Below, one piece after another: positions 24,734 through 32,372 of a DNA stretch of 64,000 bases. The notes beneath the pieces are model-generated. The model worked only from the letters and a program-made list of their open reading frames with translations. It had not been told where the DNA came from and made no database searches. Position 1 is the stretch's first letter. Every line of letters begins with the position of its first letter. Origin of the DNA: Paludibacteraceae bacterium. GTDB lineage: Bacteria > Bacteroidota > Bacteroidia > Bacteroidales > Paludibacteraceae. The stretch is from assembly GCA_017503075.1 (NCBI GenBank), contig JAFVTU010000012.1:62001-126000 (forward strand), given 5' to 3'. The position numbers were made by a program, and so were the translations under genes.

Positions 24734-27715
24734 TTAAAAGAGGTTAAGATTTATACCAAACAAGAAGGTTGCAGTCTTAGGATAGAAGTTATTCATTTCT
24801 ATACCAGGATAGTCAATGCAAGAAGTATTAATCTCTGGATCAAGACCTGAATAAGAGGTGATTGTAAAGAGATTTTGTCCAGTTGCATAGAGGCGCAAAG
24901 AACGAGCATATTTATTCTCTTTGAATTTAAAGGTATATCCAACAGTGATGTTATCACACTTCAAGTATGAGCCATCCTCCAACCAATAACTTGAGAAGTG
25001 GTTGTAATCAGCATATACTGCACCGTTATTTTTCGTAGGACCATTACCAGAAGCGATATCCTTCACGAAGAAATTGTAATCCGTAGTTTTGTCAGTACCG
25101 TCAGGTGTGTACATAAAGCGTGTTGCATTCAACACCTTGTTACCAACCACACCGCGCAAGAATATAGTAGCGTCAAAATTCTTGTAGCGAACAGTATTGT
25201 TCCAACCATAAGTAATAGCAGGTTGTGCAGAACCTAAATATTGCTTGTCAGCAGCAGTAGGCTTCGCAGTAGCGCCACCATATTGATCTTCGTACATCCA
25301 CTCTCCCTTGTTATTAAAGCCCAAGAACTTATAACCATAGAACTGACCAACCTTACCACCTTCCAAGAGGATTTGTGTATAAGAGTCAGAACCGTTGAAC
25401 TTGTTACCATAGAGGTTACCTTGTGGAGAAGATGTATAGTTGTAACCTGCTTCAGGATCAGAAAGTTTAGTAATGATGTTCTCGTTCCAAGCCAATGTAA
25501 GCGAAGAAGTCCAAGTTACATCTTTCTTTTGAACAGCTACACCAGTAACAGCGAGTTCGACACCATAAGAAAGCATCTCACCAGCGTTAGCAAGGAGTTT
25601 ATCGTATTGATATGGAGGAGTTGGTACATCATACCACCAGAGGAGGTCTTTAGTATTACGGACATAACCTTCAAGACTACCAGTCAAACGATTATTGAAG
25701 AATCCATAGTCAACACCAAGGTTGTACTCGTATTTCTTCTCCCATTTCAAGTCTGGATTGACATTCTGAGTTACCTTGTATGTATTAACCTCTTTTCCAC
25801 CAATAGTAATCACATCGGATTTAGAAAGAAGTGCTACAGACTGAAGGCTTTTATTTACATCGTTACCAGTAACACCAAAACCTGCGCGAAGTTTCAATTC
25901 GTCAACCCACTCTACATCGCTCATAAAGTCTTCACCTTTAATGCGCCAACCAGCACTTGCAGCAGGGAAATAACCCCATTTGTTGTTTGCACCGAAACGG
26001 CTTGATCCTTCAGCACGCAATGAAACAGAGAGAAGGTACTTGTCATCGTAGTTATAGTTAATACGAGCGAAGCCAGCTGCCAACGCGTGTGACTCACGCC
26101 ATGAGTTAGCAGAAAGATTATCTTTAGATGCATCACCTTCACCAATTGAATAATATTTAAGCGAAGGCATTACAAATCCCTTATTCGAAGCATTCAATCC
26201 ATCAATCATAAAATGTTGGTATGAGAAACCTGCTACAGCAACAAGACTATGCTCGTTCCATTGACCTACATAATCAACAGTAGCTTCATACAATTGATTC
26301 AATCCCATGTCGTATTGGCGATTAGCCCAATCGCTACTACCAATAGAGTTGGGAGAAAGCAATTCGCCAGTATATGAATAACTACGGTTATCACCTTCTT
26401 CAATAGCAGCAAAAGCATTCACTTTCAAACCAGGAAGCGATTTAATATCAACAGTAGCCTTGATAGATCCACGGAAGAAATTACCATCTTGATAATGTTC
26501 TGTATTATACAAACGCTCTACTGGGTTTGATTGACCACTATTAGACACCAAATAATAGCCATTAGGAGAGTTTTCATCGTAGATAGGCATTGTAGGGTTG
26601 AGTTGTGCCGCCAGTGTATAGTCCGCAGATGAATAATCATTGCGATAGTGCATGTACGAAATATCATATTGCAATTTCAACCAACCATTCAAGCACTTTT
26701 GGTCAGCAGCCAATTTAGCAGTAATCTCATTACGACCATTATTGATTGCGATACCTTTTGCATCCTTGTAGTTGATAGAAGCACGATAGCTGAAATTCTT
26801 ATGTGAGCCAGAGATTGCTACATTATGATTATGTGTAATAGCAGCATCACGACTCAACGCCTTAGTCCAATCGGTAGTTGCTCCGTGATCTATACCAGAC
26901 AACAAGCCACCAGTATATGTGCTCAAATTACGGAATTCCTCCGCATTAGCCATACCAACACGGCTATTAATCCAAGATACACTCATATATCCTGCATATT
27001 CCAATTGCGTTTCGGCTTTATCGCTATTACCTTCACCGCGCTTGGTAGTAATCAAGATTACACCATTGGTACCACGAGTACCATAGATAGCAGCAGCAGA
27101 ACCGTCTTTGAGGACATCCATAGAAGCGATTTCATCTGGAGCGATATTGTCAATATTGGTTGTTGGCACACCGTCAACGATATACAGAGGAGCAGAACCA
27201 GTACCTTGACCAAGAGTAGAGAAACCACGGATTTGGATATTGTATGTTGTAGAAGTTGGGTCAGAAGTGGTACGGCTGATATTCAAACCTGCCACTTTAC
27301 CTTGTAGAAGACCTACAGGGTTAGATTTAATACCTGCATTGAAGTCTTCTGCCTTTACAGAAGCAACAGAACCAGTAACCTCTTTCTTCTTTTGTGAACC
27401 ATAACCGATAGCAACAACTTCTTGGAGGACATGAGTGTCTTCTTCCAATTTTACAATCATGCCATCTTTGGCTGCAAGTGTTTGTGCAGCAAAACCCATA
27501 TAGCTGATTTGAATTTGGGTACCCTCAGCTACGTTGAGCACGAAATTACCATCGAAATCCGTAATCACACCATTGGTTGTGCCTACTTCAACGACACTGG
27601 CACCAATAACTGGGAAATCGGTCGATGCTTCCAAAACGGTACCTGTAATCTGAGCAGACATTGACAGAGAGAATGCTGCAAACAGTACAAGTAAAAATGT
27701 CTTGTTTTTCATCAT
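24734..27715 (-). CDS. SusC/RagA TonB-linked outer-membrane transporter
   Basis: A 993-residue TonB-dependent importer of oligosaccharides. The signal peptide (1-21) is followed by a carboxypeptidase-D-like regulatory domain (ITGTVLEASTDFPVIGASVVEVGTTNGVITDFDG). The TonB box region VVAIGYGSQKKKEVTGSVASV and the plug domain with the SusC signature (PLYIVDGVPTTNIDNIAPDEIASMDVLKDGSAAAIYGTRGTNGVILITTKRG) come next, then a 22-strand-type barrel ending in an aromatic residue (NLNLF). It is probably read from the permease promoter, 62 bp downstream of the permease gene; no consensus promoter is visible in that gap. Confidence 0.95.
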   Translation of the reverse strand: MMKNKTFLLVLFAAFSLSMSAQITGTVLEASTDFPVIGASVVEVGTTNGVITDFDGNFVLNVAEGTQIQISYMGFAAQTLAAKDGMIVKLEEDTHVLQEVVAIGYGSQKKKEVTGSVASVKAEDFNAGIKSNPVGLLQGKVAGLNISRTTSDPTSTTYNIQIRGFSTLGQGTGSAPLYIVDGVPTTNIDNIAPDEIASMDVLKDGSAAAIYGTRGTNGVILITTKRGEGNSDKAETQLEYAGYMSVSWINSRVGMANAEEFRNLSTYTGGLLSGIDHGATTDWTKALSRDAAITHNHNVAISGSHKNFSYRASINYKDAKGIAINNGRNEITAKLAADQKCLNGWLKLQYDISYMHYRNDYSSADYTLAAQLNPTMPIYDENSPNGYYLVSNSGQSNPVERLYNTEHYQDGNFFRGSIKATVDIKSLPGLKVNAFAAIEEGDNRSYSYTGELLSPNSIGSSDWANRQYDMGLNQLYEATVDYVGQWNEHSLVAVAGFSYQHFMIDGLNASNKGFVMPSLKYYSIGEGDASKDNLSANSWRESHALAAGFARINYNYDDKYLLSVSLRAEGSSRFGANNKWGYFPAASAGWRIKGEDFMSDVEWVDELKLRAGFGVTGNDVNKSLQSVALLSKSDVITIGGKEVNTYKVTQNVNPDLKWEKKYEYNLGVDYGFFNNRLTGSLEGYVRNTKDLLWWYDVPTPPYQYDKLLANAGEMLSYGVELAVTGVAVQKKDVTWTSSLTLAWNENIITKLSDPEAGYNYTSSPQGNLYGNKFNGSDSYTQILLEGGKVGQFYGYKFLGFNNKGEWMYEDQYGGATAKPTAADKQYLGSAQPAITYGWNNTVRYKNFDATIFLRGVVGNKVLNATRFMYTPDGTDKTTDYNFFVKDIASGNGPTKNNGAVYADYNHFSSYWLEDGSYLKCDNITVGYTFKFKENKYARSLRLYATGQNLFTITSYSGLDPEINTSCIDYPGIEMNNFYPKTATFLFGINLNLF

Positions 27716-27777
27716 GTTAAAAATTTAATAAATTATGTTTTAAGAGTTTTAAAAGTTTTAACAGTTTTAAGGTAGTG

Positions 27778-29124
27778 TTATTTCTTGCCTTCTTTGATGA
27801 GGACTACGCTGATAGCACCGAGGATGAGCAGTACACCTGCTGCAACCAACATACCTACTTGCGAGCCCGCGCATAAATACTTAAGGATAAAGCCACCAAT
27901 CAATGCAGCCACGATTTGAGGCAAGCAGATAGTGCAGTTGAACAAGCCCAAATAATAACCCATATTATCACCCTTGAGCGAGTTAGTCAAAATAGTGAAT
28001 GGTACTGCCAACATAGCTGCCCATGCGGCGCCAATGAATGCATAAGACACAAGCAATACGTATTGGTTGGTCACAAACAATGTAGAAATAAATCCTAATG
28101 CACCGACAATCAATGAGATAGCGTATGCACCCTTATTGTGGAATTTCTTTTCCAAAGCAGGCATAACCAATGCCCAAAGCATCGAGCCAACCGCTTGAAT
28201 AGCAAAGCAAACACCCACCCAGTTACCTGCGTTTTGGAATGGCTCAGCAGCGGTAGAAACACCGTCCCAACCAAAACATTGGGTAGCGATAGCACCGTTG
28301 GAGTATGTCCACATGAAGAGGAAAGCAGCCCAGCAGAAGAACTGTACAAGACCTACAGTCCAGAATGTAGAAGGAGCATCAATAAGCAGTTTGATGAAAC
28401 TTGCGTCTTGCTTCTTCTCGTCCTTCTTAGTTTCCAAACCATGAAACTTAGCATATTCTTCTGGGTTTAACTCCTTGACTGTAAAGAATGTATAAAGTAC
28501 ACAGAAAATCAAAAGTCCTGCGCCAATATAGAAGCTCCACTTCACAGAATCAGGAATAACGCCCTCTGGAGCCGTATTAGCAATACCTACCCAAGTAAAG
28601 AGAATTGGGAAGATATAGCCCGCAAGCGAACCTGCGTTGCAAAGGAATGATTGGATAGAATAAGCGAGACCTTTTTGCTCCTCATTAACCATATCGCCGA
28701 CCATCATCTTGAATGGTTGCATAGCGATATTAATAGAGGTGTCGAGGAACATAAGCGAGAAGAGTCCAAACCACATGGCTGCGTTCAAGCCCAAGAAGAG
28801 CGATTGCCCGAAGGTGAAGTTACCTGCATTAGGCAAAAGCAACATCACAGCCACTGCAATAAGCGCACCTACGATGAGGTAAGGCTTACGACGACCAAGG
28901 CGATTCCAAGTCTTGTCGGAATACTTGCCCACGAGAGGTTGTACGATCATACCCATCAATGGAGGAAGCACCCAAAAGAAGGAAAGTTGGTGAGGATCTG
29001 CGCCAAGTGTAGCGAAAATACGAGAGATATTAGCACTCTGAAGTGCATAAGCAATTTGGACTCCAAAAAATCCAAAACTAAGGTTAAAAAGCTGTCCAAA
29101 AGACAAGTTGCGTTTTTCTGTCAT
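27778..29124 (-). CDS. SLC45-type MFS sugar (maltose/sucrose) permease
   Basis: A 448-residue inner-membrane protein with about twelve hydrophobic helices, of the MFS/GPH type seen as SLC45-family transporters in Bacteroidota. Features are FGFFGVQIAYALQSANISRIFATLGA at the N-terminus, the MFS loop GKYSDKTWNRLGRRKPYL (RxGRR), and DTSINIAMQPFKMMVGDM. It is predicted to import the disaccharide or short oligosaccharide released in the periplasm by proton symport. It is the first gene of the locus, ahead of susC, and has its own promoter. Confidence 0.88.
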   Translation of the reverse strand: MTEKRNLSFGQLFNLSFGFFGVQIAYALQSANISRIFATLGADPHQLSFFWVLPPLMGMIVQPLVGKYSDKTWNRLGRRKPYLIVGALIAVAVMLLLPNAGNFTFGQSLFLGLNAAMWFGLFSLMFLDTSINIAMQPFKMMVGDMVNEEQKGLAYSIQSFLCNAGSLAGYIFPILFTWVGIANTAPEGVIPDSVKWSFYIGAGLLIFCVLYTFFTVKELNPEEYAKFHGLETKKDEKKQDASFIKLLIDAPSTFWTVGLVQFFCWAAFLFMWTYSNGAIATQCFGWDGVSTAAEPFQNAGNWVGVCFAIQAVGSMLWALVMPALEKKFHNKGAYAISLIVGALGFISTLFVTNQYVLLVSYAFIGAAWAAMLAVPFTILTNSLKGDNMGYYLGLFNCTICLPQIVAALIGGFILKYLCAGSQVGMLVAAGVLLILGAISVVLIKEGKK

Positions 29125-29159
29125 GACTACGAATTAAACGTATTTTTCAAAAATCGCTG

Positions 29160-29191
29160 CAAAGATACACATTTTTTCATACATGCGCAAG
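29160..29191 (-). promoter_or_regulatory. Promoter of the Sus-like operon
   Basis: Minus-strand TATCTTTG (complement of 29160-29167) is a good -7 box. The expected -33 position 20 bp upstream reads CTTG rather than TTTG. The words AAAGATACACATTTT and AAAAATACACATTTT recur about 40 bp apart here and could be an operator pair. Confidence 0.6.
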
Positions 29192-29310
29192 AGTTTCGCC
29201 AAAAAATACACATTTTGTCACCGCAAACGATTTCGAAAAACCATAATTTGTCAGACATAAGGGTCGGAGTTTAGAAAAACAAGAGTTGAGACTAAAATTT
29301 AACACATTTT

Positions 29311-29576
29311 AACATTTTTAACGATAAAGTATGCTGAGAGTGAAACTTTTACATTATTACACTATTACATAAAAAAAAAGAGCTGAAGGTATATATCGCT
29401 TAATAAAATAATATTATATATTTTATATATAATTATTATCTACCCCTGTATCCCCTTAAAAAATGTCTATTTTTCTAGAGAGTACGATTAAGTGTTTTTG
29501 TGCTATGGCAAAAGAAATTCGCTCATAAATTAATGTAATAGTGTAATAGTGTAAAGTTAGATATGTTAAAAATGTT
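29311..29576. repeat. 266-bp interrupted inverted repeat
   Basis: The outer arms are a perfect 12 bp (AACATTTTTAAC at 29311-29322, complement at 29565-29576). The inner arms (29345-29370 and 29533-29557) pair over about 25 bp with one mismatch and one indel. The interior is AT-rich with no ORF. This is part of the 972-bp noncoding gap 29125-30096. Confidence 0.75.
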
Positions 29577-29603
29577 TATTTTTTTTAAATATTAGCTGAG
29601 GGG

Positions 29604-29652
29604 GTATCTTTGAGGGCACCGACCGCGCTACGCTCGCCCACCTCAAAGATAC
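29604..29652. repeat. Hairpin with perfect 12-bp stem
   Basis: GTATCTTTGAGG (29604-29615) pairs with CCTCAAAGATAC (29641-29652) across a 25-nt GC-rich loop. Each arm contains a TATCTTTG-like promoter word, so it could also be two opposed -7 boxes. Confidence 0.75.
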
Positions 29653-29668
29653 TGTCTTGATACGCGGT

Positions 29669-29810
29669 ACATACATAATCAACGAATATTTTACAAAGTA
29701 AACTTTTCCTTACCCGAATGCATATGATTGTTTTTGAGCAAGCTCATACAACCATATTCATTCTGGTAAAAATAGATGAAATCTATTTAAATATTTGTTG
29801 ATTATGTATG
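29669..29810. ncRNA. Candidate multibranched structured element
   Basis: A closing stem of 22 bp with one mismatch joins 29670-29691 and 29789-29810. Inside are a small left hairpin (TTTAC/GTAAA, 29690-29702), a central imperfect stem (29710-29731 with 29748-29769, 19 of 22 paired) topped by TGAGC-AA-GCTCA, and a right hairpin (AAATAGAT/ATCTATTT, 29770-29788). This gives a cloverleaf-like fold of about 140 nt. No family is recognised. It may be a regulatory RNA, a cruciform site or a miniature mobile element. Confidence 0.45.
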
Positions 29811-29813
29811 AGC

Positions 29814-29848
29814 TATCTTCGGGGTATCTTCGGGATATCTTCGGGATA
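29814..29848. repeat. 11-bp tandem repeat TATCTTCGGGR x3
   Basis: Three adjacent units at 29814-29824, 29825-29835 and 29836-29846. They lie between the multibranched element and the 10-bp array. Confidence 0.88.
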
Positions 29849-29857
29849 AAAGGGTTG

Positions 29858-29937
29858 TATAGGATGGTATAGGATGGTGTAGGATGGTATAGGATGGTGT
29901 AGGATGGTATAGGATGGTATAGGATGGTATAGGATGG
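29858..29937. repeat. 10-bp tandem repeat TRTAGGATGG x8
   Basis: Eight uninterrupted 10-bp units differ only at an A/G in position 2. The unit is close to TGTAGTRTGG inside iorA (51515-51564) and to the complement of CTACACCATR inside the phospholipase-D gene (60982-61031). Confidence 0.93.
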
Positions 29938-30008
29938 TGTTGATAGTGGTTATTATCAGCGGGTTGCAGAATAGGCAGTAAGAAAATATAAAATATTTTT
30001 GACAAATA

Positions 30009-30040
30009 TTTGTATATATAAAAAAAAAGTATTATCTTTG
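30009..30040 (+). promoter_or_regulatory. Promoter of recQ
   Basis: TTTG 30009-30012, 20 bp, TATCTTTG 30033-30040: full consensus. The leader (30048-30088) consists of AATTCAATT-type words with partial self-complementarity. Confidence 0.85.
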
Positions 30041-30096
30041 CACTCGCAAATTCAATTATGAATTTAGAATTAAGAATTTTGAATTGTAAATAATAT

Positions 30097-32280
30097 ATGA
30101 CACGACACGAACAATTAATCGAAGCCCTACAACATCATTTTGGATTTGATGCTTTCAAAGGCAATCAAGAAGCAATTATCAACAACCTTATGGATGGCAA
30201 AGACACCTTTGTATTGATGCCAACAGGCGGCGGTAAAAGTCTATGTTATCAATTGCCATCATTATTAATGGATGGTGTGGCGATTGTCATCTCCCCGCTG
30301 ATTGCTTTGATGAAGAATCAGGTAGATGCTATGCGCAACTACTCGGAGGAGGATGGTGTAGCGCACTTCATCAACTCATCGCTTTCTCGCCCTGAGATTC
30401 ATGCAGTAAAGGCCGATGTACTGAGTGGCAAGACGAAGTTGCTGTATGTAGCTCCAGAGTCGTTGAATAAGGATGAGAATGTGGATTTTCTGAAGGGTGT
30501 TAAGATTTCTTTCTACGCGGTAGATGAAGCGCACTGTATATCTGAGTGGGGGCATGATTTTCGTCCGGAGTACAGGCGTATTCATCCGATAGTAGAGCGC
30601 ATAGGTAAGGCGCCAATCATTGCATTGACTGCGACAGCGACTCCAAAAGTGCAGAGTGATATTCAGAAGAACTTGGACATGATGGATGCGACAGTGTTTA
30701 AATCATCGTTTAATCGTCCAAACCTATATTATGAAGTACGTCCAAAGACGGATGATGTGGATAAAGATTTAGTTCGCTATATTCGCACTATGGATGGTAA
30801 GTCTGGTATTATATATTGTTTGAGTCGCAAGACGGTAGAGGATTTGGCCGAGACCTTGCGTGTGAACAATATATCTTCTCTACCCTACCACGCCGGTATG
30901 GATGCTGCGACTCGCAGTGCCAATCAAGACGCATTCTTGATGGAGAAAGTGCAGGTAATAGTAGCCACTATTGCTTTCGGTATGGGTATAGACAAGCCTG
31001 ATGTGCGATTTGTAGTGCATTATGATATACCAAAATCGCTAGAAGGTTACTACCAAGAGACAGGTCGTGCAGGTCGTGATGGTGGCGAAGGTCAGTGTAT
31101 ATGCTTTTATTCACCCAAAGATATTGAGCGATTGAGAAAATTCCAACAAGGCAAGCCAGTATCCGAGCAAGAGATCAGCAATCAGTTATTATTTGAGACG
31201 CAATCGTATGCAGAGAGTTCTATTTGCCGTAGAAAATTGTTGCTTCATTATTTTGGCGAAGAATACAAGAAAGAAGACTGCGGAAGTTGCGATAATTGTC
31301 GAAAAACTTACAAGATGGTTGAGGCGACGGAATTGTTGAGTTTGATATTGGAGATTATTCAGCAATTGAATGAAAAATTCCGTGTGGAGCACATTGTAGA
31401 TATTATGAAGGGTAAGGAGAGTGCAGCCGTGTTGTCGTACAAGCATAATGAGTTGGAGAATTTCGGTTGTGCAGAGGATGAGGATGAACAAAACTTGTAT
31501 GCGATTGTTCGTCAGGCTATGGTAAGTGGCTACATCAAAAAAGACATTGAGTCTTATGGTGATTTGAAGTTGACATCGCATGGTAAGAAGTTCCTGAAGC
31601 GTCCGACGACATTTGAGGTACCTATAGAGGTTCATAATGAGGATGAAGACGGCGAGTTAGGATCGGGCATGGCAACTTGTGCCGCAGCGGATGATGTATT
31701 GTTCTCAATACTGAAAGACCTGCGCAAGAAATTGAGCAAGCGTATGAATGTACCTCCATTTGTAATCTTCCAGGATGGCAGTTTGGAAGCGATGGCAACG
31801 ACTTATCCAATAAAGATGGAGGAGTTGCAGAATATCCCTGGTGTGGGTGTAGGTAAAGCCAAGCGCTATGGTGAGGAGTTTATTCGCGTGATTAAGGAAT
31901 ACGTGGAGGAAAATGATGTCATTCGACCTGAAGATTTGCGAGTACGTACAGTAGCAAAAAACTCCGCAAGAAAAATTGCAATCATTCAGGCGATAGATCG
32001 TCGCGTAGCATTGGATGACTTGGCAGAACGCTTAGGTATGTCAATGGAAGAAATATTGGAGGAGATAGAAGCAATTGTATATTCAGGAACGAAGTTGAAT
32101 ATCAAATACTTTATTGAAGAGGTAGTTGACCCTGATGAGGAAGCTGATATATACTATTACTTCCGTCACGCCGAGAATGATAGCATCAAACTAGCGATGG
32201 AGGAATTAGGCGAAGATGATTATGATGAGATTAATGTACGATTAGTGAGAATAAAGTTCCATAGTGAGTTGGGGAATTAG
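30097..32280 (+). CDS. recQ: ATP-dependent DNA helicase RecQ
   Basis: A 727-residue 3'-5' superfamily-2 helicase for recombination and fork repair. It has Walker A MPTGGGKS (about 47), the DEAH box AVDEAHCISEWGHDFRPEYR, the aromatic-rich loop just after it, and motif VI QETGRAGRDGG. The RecQ zinc-binding cysteines are in SSICRRKLLLHYFGEEYKKEDCGSCDNC. A winged-helix RQC region and an HRDC domain (SILKDLRKKLSKRMNVPPFVIFQD, IPGVGVGKAKRYGEEF) follow. About 100 extra C-terminal residues (RVALDDLAERLGMSMEEILEEIEAI) form a helical extension, common in Bacteroidota RecQ. Confidence 0.96.
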   Translation: MTRHEQLIEALQHHFGFDAFKGNQEAIINNLMDGKDTFVLMPTGGGKSLCYQLPSLLMDGVAIVISPLIALMKNQVDAMRNYSEEDGVAHFINSSLSRPEIHAVKADVLSGKTKLLYVAPESLNKDENVDFLKGVKISFYAVDEAHCISEWGHDFRPEYRRIHPIVERIGKAPIIALTATATPKVQSDIQKNLDMMDATVFKSSFNRPNLYYEVRPKTDDVDKDLVRYIRTMDGKSGIIYCLSRKTVEDLAETLRVNNISSLPYHAGMDAATRSANQDAFLMEKVQVIVATIAFGMGIDKPDVRFVVHYDIPKSLEGYYQETGRAGRDGGEGQCICFYSPKDIERLRKFQQGKPVSEQEISNQLLFETQSYAESSICRRKLLLHYFGEEYKKEDCGSCDNCRKTYKMVEATELLSLILEIIQQLNEKFRVEHIVDIMKGKESAAVLSYKHNELENFGCAEDEDEQNLYAIVRQAMVSGYIKKDIESYGDLKLTSHGKKFLKRPTTFEVPIEVHNEDEDGELGSGMATCAAADDVLFSILKDLRKKLSKRMNVPPFVIFQDGSLEAMATTYPIKMEELQNIPGVGVGKAKRYGEEFIRVIKEYVEENDVIRPEDLRVRTVAKNSARKIAIIQAIDRRVALDDLAERLGMSMEEILEEIEAIVYSGTKLNIKYFIEEVVDPDEEADIYYYFRHAENDSIKLAMEELGEDDYDEINVRLVRIKFHSELGN

Positions 32281-32286
32281 TTTAGA

Positions 32287-32351
32287 GGACGCCCTGCGGG
32301 CTATAGGATATAGGACGCTCTCAAACGAGCTATAGGACGGCACATAGTGCC
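32287..32351 (-). repeat. Three tandem hairpin-GTCC modules
   Basis: Read on the minus strand, each module is a stem, a loop, the complementary stem, then GTCC. The stems are GGCAC-TAT-GTGCC, GCTC-GTTTGA-GAGC and GCCC-GCA-GGGC, separated by CTATA/TATAG words. The stems differ in sequence but keep pairing. The array fills the recQ-rimO gap. Confidence 0.8.
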
Positions 32352-32372
32352 TATGGGATATGGAATAACGAC

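Noticed and set aside
29604-29652. Ordinary rho-independent terminator
   Set aside because: The stem has no following T run on either strand and no gene ends nearby.
29858-29937. CRISPR array
   Set aside because: Units are 10 bp and contiguous with no spacers; it is a minisatellite.
29802-30005. Small minus-strand frame with HHPIPSYTIL repeats
   Set aside because: It comes from the 10-bp tandem array, begins only at a TTG, has no promoter and overlaps the recQ promoter. Treated as repeat DNA, though its peptide pattern is used as evidence of shared register.
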